A stretch of 64,000 bases of DNA from Ancrocorticia sp052089425 (GCF_052089425.1 NZ_JBQCZW010000005.1:1-64000); one strand, 5' to 3'; shown: positions 44,077-52,968, counted from the stretch's first letter. The notes: generated by a model not told the origin, from the sequence alone. Program-made: numbers and translations.

Positions 44077-44891
44077 GCATGTTCCTTTTCAATTCGTGTG
44101 ATGACATCTGCGAGAAGGCGGGAGATACGCGGGCCAGCGGCGCGGCCTGCCTCTAGAACTTCCGCGTGGTTGAGCTGGCCGGGAGCGAATCCGGCTGCGT
44201 GATTGGTAACTAGAGAGATCCCGAGCACCTCCATTCCAGCTTCCCGGGCTGCGATGGTTTCCAGAGCCGTGGACATCCCCACCAGATCGGCGCCGAGCAG
44301 GCGCGCCATCTTAACCTCTGCCGGAGTCTCATAATGAGGTCCGGGGAACTGTGCGTACACGCCTTCTGGAAGGTCCGGGTCTACCTCGTGGGCCAGCGCG
44401 CGCAGGCGGGAGGAGTAGGCATCGGTAAGGTCAACGAAGTGAGCGCCCTCGATCGGGGAAGTAAAGGTGAGGTTCAGATGATCGCGGATCAGGACGGGCG
44501 TTCCGGGCCCCCACTCACCCACAGTGCTTCCGCATCCGTTGGTGAGGACGGCAATTGTGGCGCCGCAAGCGGCGGCGGTTCGGATGCCGTGTGCTACGGC
44601 CGCCACGCCTTTTCCTTCGTAATAGTGTGTGCGCGCCCCGAGCACAAGCGCGTGGTGGCCGCTCTCAAGCGTGAGGGAGGTGAGAGATCCAGAGTGTCCC
44701 GCCACGCCTGATACTGAGAACCCGGGAACGTCCGACGCCGGGATTGTAGCAACAGGTTCGCCGATCAGCTCGGCTGCGCCACCCCAGCCAGATCCGAGAA
44801 CGAGGGCAATATCGTGGTGGTCAACCCCCGTGCGCCTCGAGATTACATGAGCTGCCTCGTGAGCAAGCTGTTCAACATCTGTTGTTGTCAT
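44073..44891 (-). CDS. punA: Purine nucleoside phosphorylase
   Basis: A 272-residue trimeric-type PNP that splits purine nucleosides with phosphate. VLGSGWGGAAELIG, GRTHYYEGKG, NGCGSTVG and FPGPHYETPAEV are the phosphate, ribose and base-binding motifs. The following mutase handles the sugar phosphate. It is divergent from dapE. With cdd, deoA and deoC elsewhere in the window it gives a full salvage and breakdown set for imported nucleosides. Confidence 0.94.
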   Translation of the reverse strand: MTTTDVEQLAHEAAHVISRRTGVDHHDIALVLGSGWGGAAELIGEPVATIPASDVPGFSVSGVAGHSGSLTSLTLESGHHALVLGARTHYYEGKGVAAVAHGIRTAAACGATIAVLTNGCGSTVGEWGPGTPVLIRDHLNLTFTSPIEGAHFVDLTDAYSSRLRALAHEVDPDLPEGVYAQFPGPHYETPAEVKMARLLGADLVGMSTALETIAAREAGMEVLGISLVTNHAAGFAPGQLNHAEVLEAGRAAGPRISRLLADVITRIEKEHA

Positions 44892-44925
44892 ACGGTAATG
44901 GTAGCTTGCTTAGTAGCATGGTTCC

Positions 44926-46011
44926 ATGAACGTATCCGAGTTGGCCGCACACCTTGTCAATATCCCGTCCGAATCTGGCAATGAGCGCGAGATCGCGGAC
45001 TTTGTGGAGGGGCGATTGCGTGCCAATCCGTTGCTCGAGGTGCTGCGAGATGGCGATGCCGTGCTGGCGCGGACCAACGGAGGGAAGAGGACTCGGGTCA
45101 TTCTTGCGGGTCATCTGGATACCGTTCCCATAGCGAACAACGTTCCGGGGACGATGGCCGAAGGCGGCGTAACCCTGTGGGGGCGCGGCAGCGTGGATAT
45201 GAAATCCGGCTGTGCCGTGTTCCTCAAGGTGGCGGAGGAACTTGTGGCGTTGCCACGCATGGATATCACGTGGATCTTCTACGATCACGAGGAGGTAGCC
45301 GCCGAACTCTCGGGCCTGGGGCGCGTGGCGCGTCACCATCCCGAGTGGCTGCACGCCGATCTGGCGGTGCTGGGGGAGCCAACAAATGGTCAGATCGAAG
45401 GCGGATGCAATGGCACGATGCGGCTGAACCTTGTGTCCCGGGGAAAATCGGCACATTCGGCGCGGCCGTGGATGGGGGAAAATGCCGTACACGCGCTGGG
45501 AGAGCCGCTGCGGCGGCTGGAGGAGTGGGGGCCATCCGTTCACACCGTTGGCGGGTTGGACTTCACCGAATCCTTGCTGGCCGTGGGGATTTCCGGAGGC
45601 GGCGCGCGAAACTCGGTGCCTGATGAGGCGACGCTGATCGTGAACTTCAGATTCGCCCCCGATCGCACCCAGAGCGATGCAGAAGCATACGTCCGGTCCC
45701 TGTTTGAGGACGTGGCATTAGACATCACCGTGACGGACAGTGCTCCTGCCGCCGAGCCGGGGATGGATCATCCTGAGTTTGATAGGCTGTCGGACCTCCT
45801 ACGGGAGCAAGGGGCGGGGGAGCCAGTGGCGAAGCTGGGGTGGACGGACGTGGCCCGATTCTCCGCTCTGGGTGTCCCCGCCATCAACTGCGGTCCAGGA
45901 GATGCGTTGCTGTCCCATCGCGTGGATGAAGCGTGTCCCGTGGCCCAGATTGAGAATATGTACAACGTGTTCACCCAATGGTTGGAAACCAGTGAGAAGA
46001 TGGAATTATGA
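44926..46011 (+). CDS. dapE: Succinyl-diaminopimelate desuccinylase
   Basis: A 361-residue M20 zinc peptidase-fold enzyme of the succinylase route to lysine and meso-diaminopimelate. Metal-binding motifs are GHLDTVP and GRGSVDMKSG, with the catalytic EE in YDHEEVAAE, and GKSAHSARPW in the dimerisation domain. The next gene overlaps by 4 bases. The same gene order (dapE followed by a LOG protein) is conserved in other Actinobacteria. Confidence 0.93.
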   Translation: MNVSELAAHLVNIPSESGNEREIADFVEGRLRANPLLEVLRDGDAVLARTNGGKRTRVILAGHLDTVPIANNVPGTMAEGGVTLWGRGSVDMKSGCAVFLKVAEELVALPRMDITWIFYDHEEVAAELSGLGRVARHHPEWLHADLAVLGEPTNGQIEGGCNGTMRLNLVSRGKSAHSARPWMGENAVHALGEPLRRLEEWGPSVHTVGGLDFTESLLAVGISGGGARNSVPDEATLIVNFRFAPDRTQSDAEAYVRSLFEDVALDITVTDSAPAAEPGMDHPEFDRLSDLLREQGAGEPVAKLGWTDVARFSALGVPAINCGPGDALLSHRVDEACPVAQIENMYNVFTQWLETSEKMEL

Positions 46012-46829
46012 CGTCTGAATCTTCAACCTACCGCCGTGGCCCCATGTTTGCTCGGGGAGACAACATTCCGCCGCTGACCGCCGATGCCTCGCTGCTGGCA
46101 CCCGAACAGGGGTCAGCATGGTCGCGGCAAGACCCGTGGAGGGTCATGCGAATTCAGGCAGAGTTCGTGGAGGGCTTCGGCTCTTTGGCCGAACTTGGGC
46201 CGGCCGTATCTGTGTTCGGTTCGGCACGTGAGGCGGCGGGTTCTCACCTGTACACCATGGCCACCGATGTGGGCAGGCGCCTGTCACAGGAGGGACTCGG
46301 CGTGATCACCGGTGGAGGTCCGGGGATTATGGAGGCGGCTAACAAGGGTGCGCACGAAGCCGGTGGTACCTCGGTTGGTCTGGGTATTGAGCTCCCCTTC
46401 GAACAGGGAATGAACCCCTACGTGAATCTGGGCATCAGCTTCCGGTATTTCTTCGTGCGCAAGACGATGTTCGTCAAGTATGCGCTGGGCTTTGTTGTCA
46501 TGCCTGGCGGATTCGGCACACTCGATGAGCTGTTCGAGGCCGTGACCCTCGTACAAACAGGGAAGGTCCAGTCCTTCCCAATCGTCCTTGTGGGCACGTC
46601 ATACTGGGGTGGCCTTGTGGATTGGATTCGTGAACGTTTGGTGGGCGAAGGCATGGCAGCTGCCCGTGATGCGGATTTGATAACGGTTGTTGATACGGCC
46701 GAGGAGGCTGTGGAAGCCGTGACACGTGGAATCCACGAGTTGGCGGTGGGCAACCGGAGCCGTGCCGCCGAAAATGGCGGTGCTCCTGCCACATCAACGA
46801 ACTCAGGGTTCGGTAAGCGCACCAAATAG
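46008..46829 (+). CDS. LOG-family nucleotide phosphoribohydrolase (TIGR00730)
   Basis: A 273-residue Rossmann-type protein with GGGPGIMEAANKGAHEAGG and MPGGFGTLDELFEAVTLVQT, the PGGxGTxxE active-site motif of LOG proteins. These cleave cytokinin-type or other nucleoside 5'-monophosphates to base and ribose 5-phosphate; in bacteria the natural substrate may be AMP-like. The N-terminal 45 and C-terminal 30 residues are extra to the core. It is coupled to dapE. Confidence 0.9.
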   Translation: MTSESSTYRRGPMFARGDNIPPLTADASLLAPEQGSAWSRQDPWRVMRIQAEFVEGFGSLAELGPAVSVFGSAREAAGSHLYTMATDVGRRLSQEGLGVITGGGPGIMEAANKGAHEAGGTSVGLGIELPFEQGMNPYVNLGISFRYFFVRKTMFVKYALGFVVMPGGFGTLDELFEAVTLVQTGKVQSFPIVLVGTSYWGGLVDWIRERLVGEGMAAARDADLITVVDTAEEAVEAVTRGIHELAVGNRSRAAENGGAPATSTNSGFGKRTK

Positions 46830-46867
46830 ATACTCAGTAGTTTCGGGCAAATTCGGGGCGGTCCCGG

Positions 46868-46873
46868 TATAAT
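46868..46873 (+). promoter_or_regulatory. -10 element before the DUF3117 gene
   Basis: TATAAT lies 45 bases before the ATG at 46918. The -35 region is poor. It implies that the DUF3117 gene has its own promoter. Confidence 0.5.
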
Positions 46874-46917
46874 GGCAGATGTTGTCGGTGCCACACCGCC
46901 GACGGGAAGGATGAGAC

Positions 46918-47085
46918 ATGGCAGCCATGAAGCCTCGTACGGGAGATGGTCCCCTCGAAGTAGAGCGTGAAGGGCGCGGCATTGTTGTTCGTATCCCTGT
47001 GGACGGCGGCGGCAGGTTAGTTCTTGAATTGAACGATGCCGAAGCCGCGGGGCTCAAGGAGGCTCTTGAATCAATAGAGAAGTAA
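46918..47085 (+). CDS. DUF3117 small protein
   Basis: A 55-residue protein, MAAMKPRTGDGPLEVEREG..., that belongs to the DUF3117 family found almost only in Actinobacteria (Rv1211 in M. tuberculosis, from memory). It is complete: strands around GIVVRIPVDGGGRLVLEL, then a helix. Function is unknown. GGGAAGGATG precedes the ATG. It has its own -10 element and is followed by a strong terminator. Confidence 0.92.
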   Translation: MAAMKPRTGDGPLEVEREGRGIVVRIPVDGGGRLVLELNDAEAAGLKEALESIEK

Positions 47086-47105
47086 ACAGACTTCGAAGTT
47101 TCGTG

Positions 47106-47140
47106 GTGAGGGAGGAAAGCTACCGGCTTTCCTCCCTCAC
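47106..47140. terminator. Terminator between DUF3117 and O-methyltransferase genes
   Basis: A perfect 15-bp stem, GTGAGGGAGGAAAGC with its complement, and a TACCG loop between two convergent genes. It can act in both directions. Confidence 0.85.
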
Positions 47141-47145
47141 TGTGC

Positions 47146-47177
47146 TTCTACCGCAAAGAACTTTCTACCGCAAAGAA
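47146..47177. repeat. 17-bp tandem duplication at the O-methyltransferase stop
   Basis: TTCTACCGCAAAGAA occurs at 47146-47160 and again at 47163-47177. The second copy contains the stop codon of the gene, so the last codons have been copied into the 3' untranslated region. Confidence 0.85.
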
Positions 47178-47794
47178 GCGAGAAGCAGCCCGTCCCCAAC
47201 GGGGATGAGCGAGGTGCGCAGGTCCGCCGATTCCATGAGCTCGCGATTGAGATCGCGGATGGCCACAACGTCTTCCTCACGCCGCGCCGGGTCTGCCACG
47301 CGCCCGTGCATGAGGGCATGTGCGATGATCAGCACTCCGCCTGGACGGAGCATACGTAGCGCTTCGTTGACGTCGCCGCTCATCTCAAGCGGAGCGCCAT
47401 CGAGAAAGACGAGGTCATAGGACCTATCAGCCAGCCGGGGAAGAATGTCCGCGCTAGGTCCGTTGATGATGCGCGCGCGGCCGGGCCGAATCCCGGCCTT
47501 CCGGAAACGCTCTTTAGCGCTGTGTTGTGCCTCGGATTCCACATCGATTGTGGTGAGCATGATGTCGGACGACGATCGCAGCAAATACAGGCCGGAAACG
47601 CCAGTTCCCGTCCCTACCTCAACCGCCGAGCGGACCTTAGTGGCGGCAGCGAACAGGCCAAGAAATGAGCCGGTTGCAGGGGAGATGCAGGTGATGTCAT
47701 ATTCGCGGGCATCTTCGCGTGCCCGAGCGGTGATGGAATCCTCGACGCATACGTCTTCGGCATACGCCCACGATTGAGTCTGCTCGCCCGCCAT
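47165..47794 (-). CDS. SAM-dependent O-methyltransferase (caffeoyl-CoA type)
   Basis: A 209-residue Methyltransf_3 family enzyme: VEVGTGTGVSGLYLL (motif I), DVESEAQHSAKERF, then YDLVFLDGAPLEM, the metal-binding DG region, and LRPGGVLIIAHAL. Homologues methylate hydroxylated aromatics with a divalent metal; Rv1220c is the mycobacterial counterpart in the same neighbourhood. I chose MAGEQTQ because GAAGGGAG lies just before it. The substrate is unknown. Confidence 0.85.
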   Translation of the reverse strand: MAGEQTQSWAYAEDVCVEDSITARAREDAREYDITCISPATGSFLGLFAAATKVRSAVEVGTGTGVSGLYLLRSSSDIMLTTIDVESEAQHSAKERFRKAGIRPGRARIINGPSADILPRLADRSYDLVFLDGAPLEMSGDVNEALRMLRPGGVLIIAHALMHGRVADPARREEDVVAIRDLNRELMESADLRTSLIPVGDGLLLASLR

Positions 47795-47829
47795 TTTTCT
47801 CCCTTCAAACAACTCCCAGCTAATACTAC

Positions 47830-47881
47830 AAGGCGGGCACCGGTTTCCCAGCCAATTGACTGGATTTCCGGTGCCCGCCTT
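47830..47881. terminator. Terminator downstream of mrp
   Basis: AAGGCGGGCACCGG pairs exactly with CCGGTGCCCGCCTT, 14 bp, with a smaller CCAG/CTGG stem inside the loop. It lies 19 bases past the mrp stop. Confidence 0.8.
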
Positions 47882-47899
47882 CAGCGTAGGTAGGGCTAC

Positions 47900-49021
47900 C
47901 TAGACCGGAGCCACCCCAAGGTTGCGCCCGGCAAGGTTGCGGGAGCGATGTGCGAGTGTCTGCGCAATCTTGCGAAGCTCGCTTTGAGCGGGCGAATCGC
48001 CATCGGCAATGGCCCACGGCTTGCCGGTATCTCCGCCTTCGCGAACCTCAGTTTCGAGCGGGATCTCTCCAAGAAGCGGAACCTCGTATCCCAGCAGGCT
48101 CGACAGCTGGCCGGCAACAATCTGCCCGCCGCCGGTACCGAAGATGGCGTTCTTCGAGCCATCGGGCATGGTCATGTAGGACATGTTCTCGATAACGCCC
48201 ACAACGTTTTGCTCGGTAGCCTTGGCGATTTGGCCGGCACGCTCAGCAACCTCAGCCGCTGCAGTTTGAGGCGTGGTGACAACCAGAACCTCAGAGTTCG
48301 GGATCAGCTGGGCAACGGACAGCGCGATATCGCCGGTGCCTGGCGGAAGGTCAAGAAGGAGGACGTCTAGATCGCCCCAGTACACATCGGCGAAGAACTG
48401 CTCAAGCGCACGGTGGAGCATCGGGCCGCGCCACACCACGGGGGAGTTGTCCTCCATGAACATGCCAATGGAGATCACCTTCACGCCGTGCGCGACGGGG
48501 GGAATGATCATGTCATTGATGCCCTGCGGCGGTGTTTCAACACCCAGCATGCGCGGGATAGAAAAACCGTAGATATCGGCGTCAACAAGCCCAACCTTCA
48601 GGCCTTCAGCAGCGAGAGACGCGGCTAGGTTCGCCGATACGGACGATTTGCCCACGCCGCCCTTACCTGAGGCGATGGCGTACACCTTGGTGAGCGAATC
48701 CTTTGCAGCAAAGGGAACTTTTCGCTCGGGTTCGCCGCCGCGCAGCTTGGACTGAAGCGCTGAGCGCTGTTCTTGGTTCATCGAGCCCATCGTGACGTTC
48801 ACCGCGGTGATGCCTTCGAGCTTGCTGACGACTTCCTTGACATCGGATGCAATCGTTTCGCGAAGCGGGCACCCAGCCGTAGTGAGAAGAATGTGGACCG
48901 ACGCCACGCCTGCATCACTCACATGGACATCTTCAACCATGTCCAATTCGGTGATGGGGCGCCGAAGCTCGGGATCGATAACGTTCTCGAGACTCTTGCG
49001 GATCTCATCGGGGGTAATCAT
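47900..49021 (-). CDS. mrp: Mrp/NBP35-type iron-sulfur carrier ATPase
   Basis: A 373-residue protein with an N-terminal MIP18/DUF59 domain (residues 1-90) and a deviant Walker A, SGKGGVGKSS. A P-loop ATPase domain follows, with DADIYGFSIPRMLG and LLLDLPPGTGDI. It loads or transfers Fe-S clusters to target proteins. The usual CxxC pair of the ATPase domain is not evident here, as in several actinobacterial members. It would serve the many Fe-S enzymes in this window. Confidence 0.9.
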   Translation of the reverse strand: MITPDEIRKSLENVIDPELRRPITELDMVEDVHVSDAGVASVHILLTTAGCPLRETIASDVKEVVSKLEGITAVNVTMGSMNQEQRSALQSKLRGGEPERKVPFAAKDSLTKVYAIASGKGGVGKSSVSANLAASLAAEGLKVGLVDADIYGFSIPRMLGVETPPQGINDMIIPPVAHGVKVISIGMFMEDNSPVVWRGPMLHRALEQFFADVYWGDLDVLLLDLPPGTGDIALSVAQLIPNSEVLVVTTPQTAAAEVAERAGQIAKATEQNVVGVIENMSYMTMPDGSKNAIFGTGGGQIVAGQLSSLLGYEVPLLGEIPLETEVREGGDTGKPWAIADGDSPAQSELRKIAQTLAHRSRNLAGRNLGVAPV

Positions 49022-49115
49022 GCTTCCATGCTACCCGCCATGGCCTGACGCATGCGAACACAGGTGGCGGCTCACAGGGCCGTTAGTCCCACGTCAAGCC
49101 GTGGCCAGAACTCAG

Positions 49116-49712
49116 CTACTCTCCGGATTCGGCAGCCCCCTTGTGGAGCGCCTCCAGTTCCTCTTGCAACTGCGCAATTCTCTCATCGCGTTCGGCAATC
49201 CGCTCTTCACTATCGCGTTCTAGCTCAGTGAGCGCATCGCGAAGTTCCGAGCGGACAAAATCGCGGGTTGCCACTTCGCCAAGGGATTGGCGAAGCCCGG
49301 CAATCTCCCGCAGGAGATACTCGGTATCGGCGAGGTTACGCTCAACATTCTGGCGGTCTTGTTCCGCGATCACTCGGTCACGATCATCCTGCCGGTTCTG
49401 AGCCAGCAGAATGAGAGGTGCCGAATAGGAGGCTTGGGTGGAGAACGCCAGATTCAACAGGATGAACGGGTAAGGATCCCACGCGTACTTTTGCGCGAAG
49501 GCCACGAGCACCACGTTCGTGGTGACCCACACGATCACGAATACCGTCATGTACAGGATGAAACGGGGGCTTCCCATAAAGCGTGCGGTGGACTCGGCAA
49601 ACTTACCGAAGGCGTCAGGATCAGATTGGCGTTTGCGCCGCCGCTTTTGAGTATCGAGGGGCGTATCGAAGCTGTCCGGTTCGCTGGTTCCTCCACGGAA
49701 GCGCTCAGCCAT
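49116..49712 (-). CDS. DUF1003 membrane protein
   Basis: A 198-residue protein with two adjacent hydrophobic helices (about 55-75 and 85-110) around AFAQKYAWDPYPFILLNLAFSTQASY, which is the DUF1003 signature. A charged coiled-coil tail follows (about 110-195) with many Glu and Arg. Function is unknown. It overlaps the MgtE-like gene by 8 bases, so the pair probably acts together, perhaps in divalent-cation handling. Confidence 0.85.
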   Translation of the reverse strand: MAERFRGGTSEPDSFDTPLDTQKRRRKRQSDPDAFGKFAESTARFMGSPRFILYMTVFVIVWVTTNVVLVAFAQKYAWDPYPFILLNLAFSTQASYSAPLILLAQNRQDDRDRVIAEQDRQNVERNLADTEYLLREIAGLRQSLGEVATRDFVRSELRDALTELERDSEERIAERDERIAQLQEELEALHKGAAESGE

Positions 49713-50991
49713 GGCGTGCCTCCAATGCTTCGTCTGTTTCCTCTTCGTTTGCCTCGCGCCAATCCTCTGGCAGGAGGTGATCTAGCACGTCGTCCACGGA
49801 AACCGCTCCCAGAAGCAGCCCGTCATCCGCCACTGGGACGGCCGTCAGATTGTAGGTTGCCAGAAGCCTCGTAATGGTGCCGATCCCGTCACTTGGGCTC
49901 ACAGCATCCACGTCCGTGTCAAGGATGGATCCAATCATGGTGGAGGGTGGTTCTCGCAGTGCACGTTGAAGGTGGACAACCCCAAGAAAGCGGCCCGTGG
50001 GTGTTTCTAGTGGAGGGCGGCACACGAACATGATGGCCGCCAGAGCGGGCGGGGTATCGGCCCTCCGTGCCATCGCAAGCGCCTGGGCGATGGTTGCATC
50101 TGGCGGAAGGATGATGGGATCGGAGGTCATGAGGCCGCCGGCCGCTCGCTCATCGTACGTGAGCAGGCGCCGAACATCGCGTGCTTCCTCAGGTTCCATC
50201 TGTTCCAAGAGTTCAGCAGCTTGTTCTGTTGGCAGATCGGCCACCAGATCCGCAGCGTCATCAGGCTGCATGACATCCAGAACGTCCGCCGCTCGATCAA
50301 TGCCCAGCGCGGTGAGGATGCTCGCCTGATCGTCTGATCCCAGTTCCTCCATGACGTCCGCCAAGCGTTCGTCGGTCAGTTCATGGGCCACGGCCTGCAT
50401 ACGATCGGACGGCAGATCGCGCAGAACGTCCGCAACGTCCGCCGGTTTGAGACCGACGATCTGCGAAAGGATCGAGGACACTCCTTGATTTGGAGCCGGC
50501 CTCATCAGCCCACTGACCTGAGAGACCGGAACCGTGAGTGTGCGGCTCCCTCCGGTGCTCTTCTTATCTGTCCGGATGAACAGGGTAGTGAGCTGCCATT
50601 CGCGCCCGCGTACGTTGGAGATGGCGGCGTCCAGAACCGTACCGGATTCGCCCGTCTCCTTGAGCGTGATCGTGCGTTCCAACAGTTCAGCCAATACGAG
50701 GGTTTCGGCGGGACGTTGAGCAAACCGGCGCATGTTGACCAGCCCGGTGGAGATGACCTGGCCGTTATCGATCGACGTGACACGAGTCAGCGGCAAGAAG
50801 ACACGCCGCCTCCCACCAACCTCTACGACGAGCCCCACAGCCATGGGGTCGCCCCGAAATCGCAGGAGCACCACCACGTCATAGACTGTCCCCACTTTGT
50901 CACCTATGGGGTCAAAGACGGGACTTCCCACGAGCCGGGCAGTGTAGACCAGCTTCTTGGCAGGGGAGTGTGTAGATGCCGAACGTGCCAC
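49705..50991 (-). CDS. MgtE-N/CBS domain protein without a channel
   Basis: A 428-residue soluble protein: a PRC-barrel-like N-terminal half (VGSPVFDPIGDKVGTVYDVV), an MgtE N-domain of helical repeats (LADVMEELGSDDQASILTAL, then DDAADLVADLPTEQAAELL), and two CBS domains. The membrane part of the MgtE magnesium channel is absent. It resembles Rv1232c. It may sense magnesium or nucleotides for a partner. I chose the GTG at 50991 because AGGAGG stands six bases before it; the longer frame begins in the intergenic region. Confidence 0.85.
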   Translation of the reverse strand: MARSASTHSPAKKLVYTARLVGSPVFDPIGDKVGTVYDVVVLLRFRGDPMAVGLVVEVGGRRRVFLPLTRVTSIDNGQVISTGLVNMRRFAQRPAETLVLAELLERTITLKETGESGTVLDAAISNVRGREWQLTTLFIRTDKKSTGGSRTLTVPVSQVSGLMRPAPNQGVSSILSQIVGLKPADVADVLRDLPSDRMQAVAHELTDERLADVMEELGSDDQASILTALGIDRAADVLDVMQPDDAADLVADLPTEQAAELLEQMEPEEARDVRRLLTYDERAAGGLMTSDPIILPPDATIAQALAMARRADTPPALAAIMFVCRPPLETPTGRFLGVVHLQRALREPPSTMIGSILDTDVDAVSPSDGIGTITRLLATYNLTAVPVADDGLLLGAVSVDDVLDHLLPEDWREANEEETDEALEARHG

Positions 50992-51041
50992 GATGCCTCC
51001 TCGTAGACTTTGAGCCATTAAACCCGGGCAACCATCACATG

Positions 51042-52529
51042 CTAAGCGTTGATGGAGCGGATCCACGCTTCAACATCGGCGATGGTGCGCGGAATGGACT
51101 CGGAGAGCCGAATGGCACCTGTTTCGGTCACGAGGATGTCATCCTCGATGCGTACGCCAATGCCGCGGTAGCGCTCGGGCACCTTGAGATCGTCCTCGCG
51201 AATATAGATTCCCGGTTCGATCGTAAAGCACATGCCGGGCTCTAATTCGGCATCCAGATACATTTCCTTGCGAGCAAGCGCGCAATCGTGCACATCAATA
51301 CCAAGGTGATGCGAGGTGCCGTGAGGCATCCAGCGGCGGTGCCACTGGTTCTCCGGAAGTAGCGATTCTGCGGCGGTTCCGGGCAACGCCCCCCACTTCT
51401 CGAGGTGTTCGGCAACCACCTCCATGGCTGCGGCATGGACATCGCGGAACTTGCAGCCGGGCTTCTGCGCTTCGGCCAAGGCACGTTCGGCCGCGTCTAG
51501 CACCGCCTGATACACCTCCGCCTGAGCATCGCTGAACGTGCCGGACACGGGTAGAGTTCGCGTGATATCGGCGGTGTAGAGCGAATCCACTTCGATGCCG
51601 GCATCCACCAGGATCAGCTGGCCTGCCTCAAGCGGCCCATTATTGTCAATGAAGTGCAAAGTGTTGGCGTGGTTGCCGGCCGCGGCGATCGTGTCATAGC
51701 CCAGCCCATTGCCTTCTTCGCGGGCCTTGGCCCCGAACGCGCCTTCCACAACGCGTTCTCCGCGATGATGCGACAGGGCGCGGGGGAACGAGGCAATGAT
51801 GTTGTCGAAGCCCTCCCGGGTGCGATCCACCGCCTTCTGCATTTCAGCTGCTTCCCATGCGTCCTTCCGCAGGCGGATTTCGCTGAGCGCCTCGGACAGT
51901 TCGGCGTCCGCTTCTTCAGCGCCTTCGGCTATCTGCTCGCGTTCGCGTAGCTCCTGCACCTGAGATTCGATGCGTGCGTCCGATTGGGGTACAACGCGTA
52001 GGCTGACCTGCCCTTTGCCCAGATCCTTGGACAGGGCATCGGACAGATTATCGCTGGAATCGCAGCGTAGTCCCGTCATTGTGGACATTTCTTCGAGGGT
52101 TGGCCGGGCGCCCACCCAGAATTCGCCATAGCGCGAATCCGCGTAGAATTCCTCCGAGGTGCGTGGAGCACACGGATGGAAGTACAGCGTTGCCTCGTGG
52201 CCGCCCTCAACGGGGTTGAGAACCAGAACTGCATCCGGTTCAAGCTCAGCGCCGAGCCCCGTCATATGGGCGAAGGCGGAATGCGCACGGAATCGATAAT
52301 CGCAATCGTTGTTCCGCACTTTGTAACCGCCAGCAGGAATCACCAGCCGCTCGCCAGGGAACCGTTCGGAGACCAGTTGATGACGGGCTGCCAGATAATC
52401 GGCAACCTCGCTGCGTTCCACCGTTGAAACGCGAGGCCCCCAATCTTCCCCGATGAACTCCCGGAAAGCGGAGCTTGTGGGTTGTTGTGACCTATTATTT
52501 CCACGGCTCTTCATATCTTCCTTTGTCAT
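51042..52529 (-). CDS. pepP: Xaa-Pro aminopeptidase (aminopeptidase P)
   Basis: A 495-residue M24 metallopeptidase that removes N-terminal residues before proline. It has an AMP_N domain first, then LVDAGIEVDSLYTADITRT with the two metal aspartates, HGTSHHLGIDVHD, FTIEPGIYI and GVRIEDDILV. The start could be MTKEDMKS (52529) or MKSRGNN (52514, with AAGGAAG close by). The longer frame to 52676 runs through repeat F6 and was rejected. The MgtE-N gene begins about 50 bases after it. Confidence 0.9.
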   Translation of the reverse strand: MTKEDMKSRGNNRSQQPTSSAFREFIGEDWGPRVSTVERSEVADYLAARHQLVSERFPGERLVIPAGGYKVRNNDCDYRFRAHSAFAHMTGLGAELEPDAVLVLNPVEGGHEATLYFHPCAPRTSEEFYADSRYGEFWVGARPTLEEMSTMTGLRCDSSDNLSDALSKDLGKGQVSLRVVPQSDARIESQVQELREREQIAEGAEEADAELSEALSEIRLRKDAWEAAEMQKAVDRTREGFDNIIASFPRALSHHRGERVVEGAFGAKAREEGNGLGYDTIAAAGNHANTLHFIDNNGPLEAGQLILVDAGIEVDSLYTADITRTLPVSGTFSDAQAEVYQAVLDAAERALAEAQKPGCKFRDVHAAAMEVVAEHLEKWGALPGTAAESLLPENQWHRRWMPHGTSHHLGIDVHDCALARKEMYLDAELEPGMCFTIEPGIYIREDDLKVPERYRGIGVRIEDDILVTETGAIRLSESIPRTIADVEAWIRSINA

Positions 52530-52620
52530 GGGGCCATTCTTCCACCAACTCGCCAACTTCGCTTGCCTCGGTTGGCCACGTGGGAAGAAACACGTGGGTG
52601 TGAGGGCGGGCGTTGCGGGG

Positions 52621-52663
52621 GAGGCCTCGCCGTCGTCGTCCATTATTGCCGACGACGACGAAC
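52621..52663. repeat. CGACGACG-family intergenic element F6
   Basis: GCCGTCGTCGTC, a CATTATTGC spacer, then CGACGACGACGAACG: inverted arms as in F5. It lies upstream of pepP, unlike the other copies, which lie past gene ends. Confidence 0.6.
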
Positions 52664-52919
52664 GCACCCTCGCCATAGAACGGTGGCATCGCGTTCCACA
52701 AACTGGAATGAGTCAAACTGCAGGTAACACGAGCCGTTTCCCGGGCGAAGGGCCTAACTGGGACGAAAACGGGGCTACATAGCCATGGGACTTAGGACCT
52801 ATCCCTGTGCTCCTGTGAGCGTCAGGGAAGGATACCCTTATGTGACTTGCTCCTCACTCACCCCTCTGTGATTGCGATATCGTAAATGAATTAAGTAACG
52901 TGGGAAGTACGTTAATGCG

Positions 52920-52937
52920 AGTAAGGATGACCTTACT
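52920..52937. promoter_or_regulatory. DtxR/IdeR-like operator before the iron uptake operon
   Basis: AGTAAGG-ATGA-CCTTACT is a perfect inverted repeat, 31 bases before the lipoprotein start. The AAGG/CCTT arms resemble iron-dependent repressor boxes. Together with the gene content this suggests iron repression. Confidence 0.55.
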
Positions 52938-52968
52938 GAGCACCACGCACGACACACAGGAGACGCAC

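Larger units (their letters stand above)
52530..52968. other. Intergenic region between pepP and the iron uptake operon
   Basis: I see no gene in these 439 bases. They contain element F6, an inverted repeat TAACGT-N7-ACGTTA at 52896-52914 and a DtxR-like palindrome at 52920-52937. The last two probably control the iron operon. Confidence 0.6.

Noticed and set aside
52530..52676. Upstream extension of pepP
   Set aside because: The extra residues are encoded by repeat element F6 and do not match the start of aminopeptidase P proteins.
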